Part shown: positions 6,792 through 7,055 of the stretch, piece after piece | Layout: the number at the start of each line of letters is the position of its first letter | Numbering within the stretch: the first letter of the stretch is position 1 | Assembly: GCA_003170035.1 (NCBI GenBank) | Contig: PMZX01000385.1 | Coordinates: 1,754-8,808, forward strand | Reading direction: 5' to 3' | From: Myxococcales bacterium | Lineage (GTDB): Bacteria; Myxococcota_A; Polyangia; Fen-1088 | DNA length: 7,055 bases | Translations under genes and position numbers: made by a program | The notes under the pieces: generated by a model | The model's input: the letters and a program-made list of their open reading frames with translations, nothing else | The model's database searches: none | Told to the model about the DNA's origin: nothing

Positions 6792-6897
6792 GGGGGTTTC
6801 TCTGAACGTAGTGCAGCCCAAAAGCCACGGGCGGACGCAAGGCATTAGGTTCAGCCTTGAAAAGAGGACTTGAGTGTACCAGGAACCCGCCACGGGG

Positions 6898-6915
6898 ACG
6901 CGAAGTCGATCGCGT
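6898..6915. repeat. 6-bp inverted repeat in the divergent intergenic region
   Basis: ACGCGA (6898-6903) and TCGCGT (6910-6915) are perfect reverse complements around six bases. An alternative, wider pairing is CCACG (6890-6894) with CGTGG (6913-6917). It may be an operator half-site pair or a hairpin in the operon leader. Such short GC-rich repeats also arise by chance in this composition. Confidence 0.25.
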
Positions 6916-6944
6916 GGGGAGCCGGCGAGTCTTGCGGGCGGAGC

Positions 6945-6961
6945 GAACCCTTTGAGGGTTC
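6945..6961. repeat. Perfect 7-bp inverted repeat (possible operator or hairpin)
   Basis: GAACCCT (6945-6951), the loop TTG, then AGGGTTC (6955-6961) form a perfect 17-base dyad. It sits in the 244-base gap between the divergent GH105 operon and the gene starting at 7036, and 23 bases upstream of the proposed -35 box of that gene. This is a sensible place for a regulator site controlling either side. Without a T-run it is a poor terminator. No specific regulator family is recognised. Confidence 0.4.
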
Positions 6962-6983
6962 CCATTGCAGCGAAACAACGGAT

Positions 6984-7011
6984 TTGGAAGCCGCGTCCGG
7001 TCTGCTACATT
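6984..7011 (+). promoter_or_regulatory. Candidate sigma70-type promoter for the gene at 7036
   Basis: TTGGAA (6984-6989), a 16-base spacer and TACATT (7006-7011) match four of six bases in each consensus box. Transcription would begin near 7018, just before the Shine-Dalgarno site at 7021, giving a short leader. No equally good candidate was found for the leftward operon in 6792-6990. Confidence 0.35.
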
Positions 7012-7020
7012 TCCCCGCCC

Positions 7021-7025
7021 GGAGG
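7021..7025 (+). promoter_or_regulatory. Shine-Dalgarno site before the ATG at 7036
   Basis: GGAGG lies ten bases before the ATG. It is the main support for a real gene starting at the right edge. Confidence 0.6.
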
Positions 7026-7035
7026 TTATCTTCAT

Positions 7036-7055
7036 ATGTCACGCATTCCCGTCGC
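7036..7055 (+). CDS. Start of an unidentified gene, 3' truncated by the window
   Basis: Only the first six codons are visible (MSRIPV). The call rests on the ATG, the GGAGG ten bases upstream and the candidate promoter further up. Too little is present to name a product. It is transcribed divergently from the GH105 operon, so the two may share the regulatory region between them. Confidence 0.55.

Noticed and set aside
5944..6873. 309-codon + strand open frame rich in Pro, opposite the copy A spacer
   Set aside because: It is the antisense of a Gly/Ser-coding low-complexity stretch (GGC/GGT become GCC/ACC and CCG-type codons). It has no recognisable domain, and the opposite strand encodes a clear GH105 protein.
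6846..6965. Extension of copy A to an ATG at 6965
   Set aside because: The extra residues show no signal-peptide character and would run across the intergenic dyad region; nothing supports translation there.

Overview
The window is GC-rich DNA with strongly G/C-biased third codon positions. It carries several exported lipoproteins whose N-termini run into long Gly/Ser/Thr/Ala spacers. That style is common in soil myxobacteria (Myxococcota, Polyangiales-like), so I infer such a host. No gene here fixes the taxon.

Left part (1-3044, all + strand). The window opens inside a SpoU/TrmH-family 23S rRNA 2'-O-methyltransferase (RlmB type), whose 5' end lies outside. After a 39-base gap comes a soluble GT2 glycosyltransferase of the dolichyl/polyprenyl-phosphate sugar synthase type. 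A GTGA stop/start overlap links it to a large polytopic membrane protein with GT-C-like features. The last two look like a coupled pair: the first would charge a lipid carrier with a sugar, the second would act at the membrane, perhaps transferring the sugar. This division of labour is inference.

Right part (3066-6791, all - strand). Three genes read leftwards with gaps of 19 and 26 bases and good Shine-Dalgarno sequences before the second and third, so they form a likely operon. The first two are tandem paralogues of a GH105 unsaturated rhamnogalacturonyl/glucuronyl hydrolase. Each has a signal peptide, a possible lipidation Cys, a low-complexity spacer (about 200 and 84 residues) and a full catalytic domain with the YteR-type His/Asp residues in place. 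The third is a 159-residue lipoprotein of no family I recognise. The set suggests envelope-anchored trimming of unsaturated oligosaccharides released from pectin-like polymers by a lyase encoded elsewhere.

Right edge (6792-7055). A 244-base divergent intergenic region holds a perfect 7-bp inverted repeat, a second shorter one, a plausible sigma70 promoter reading right, and the Shine-Dalgarno and first codons of a + strand gene that leaves the window.

The most notable observations are the tandem lipoprotein GH105 pair with divergent spacers and a shared two-cysteine insertion, the 18-bp coding tandem repeat in one spacer, and the unrecognised small lipoprotein that completes the operon.
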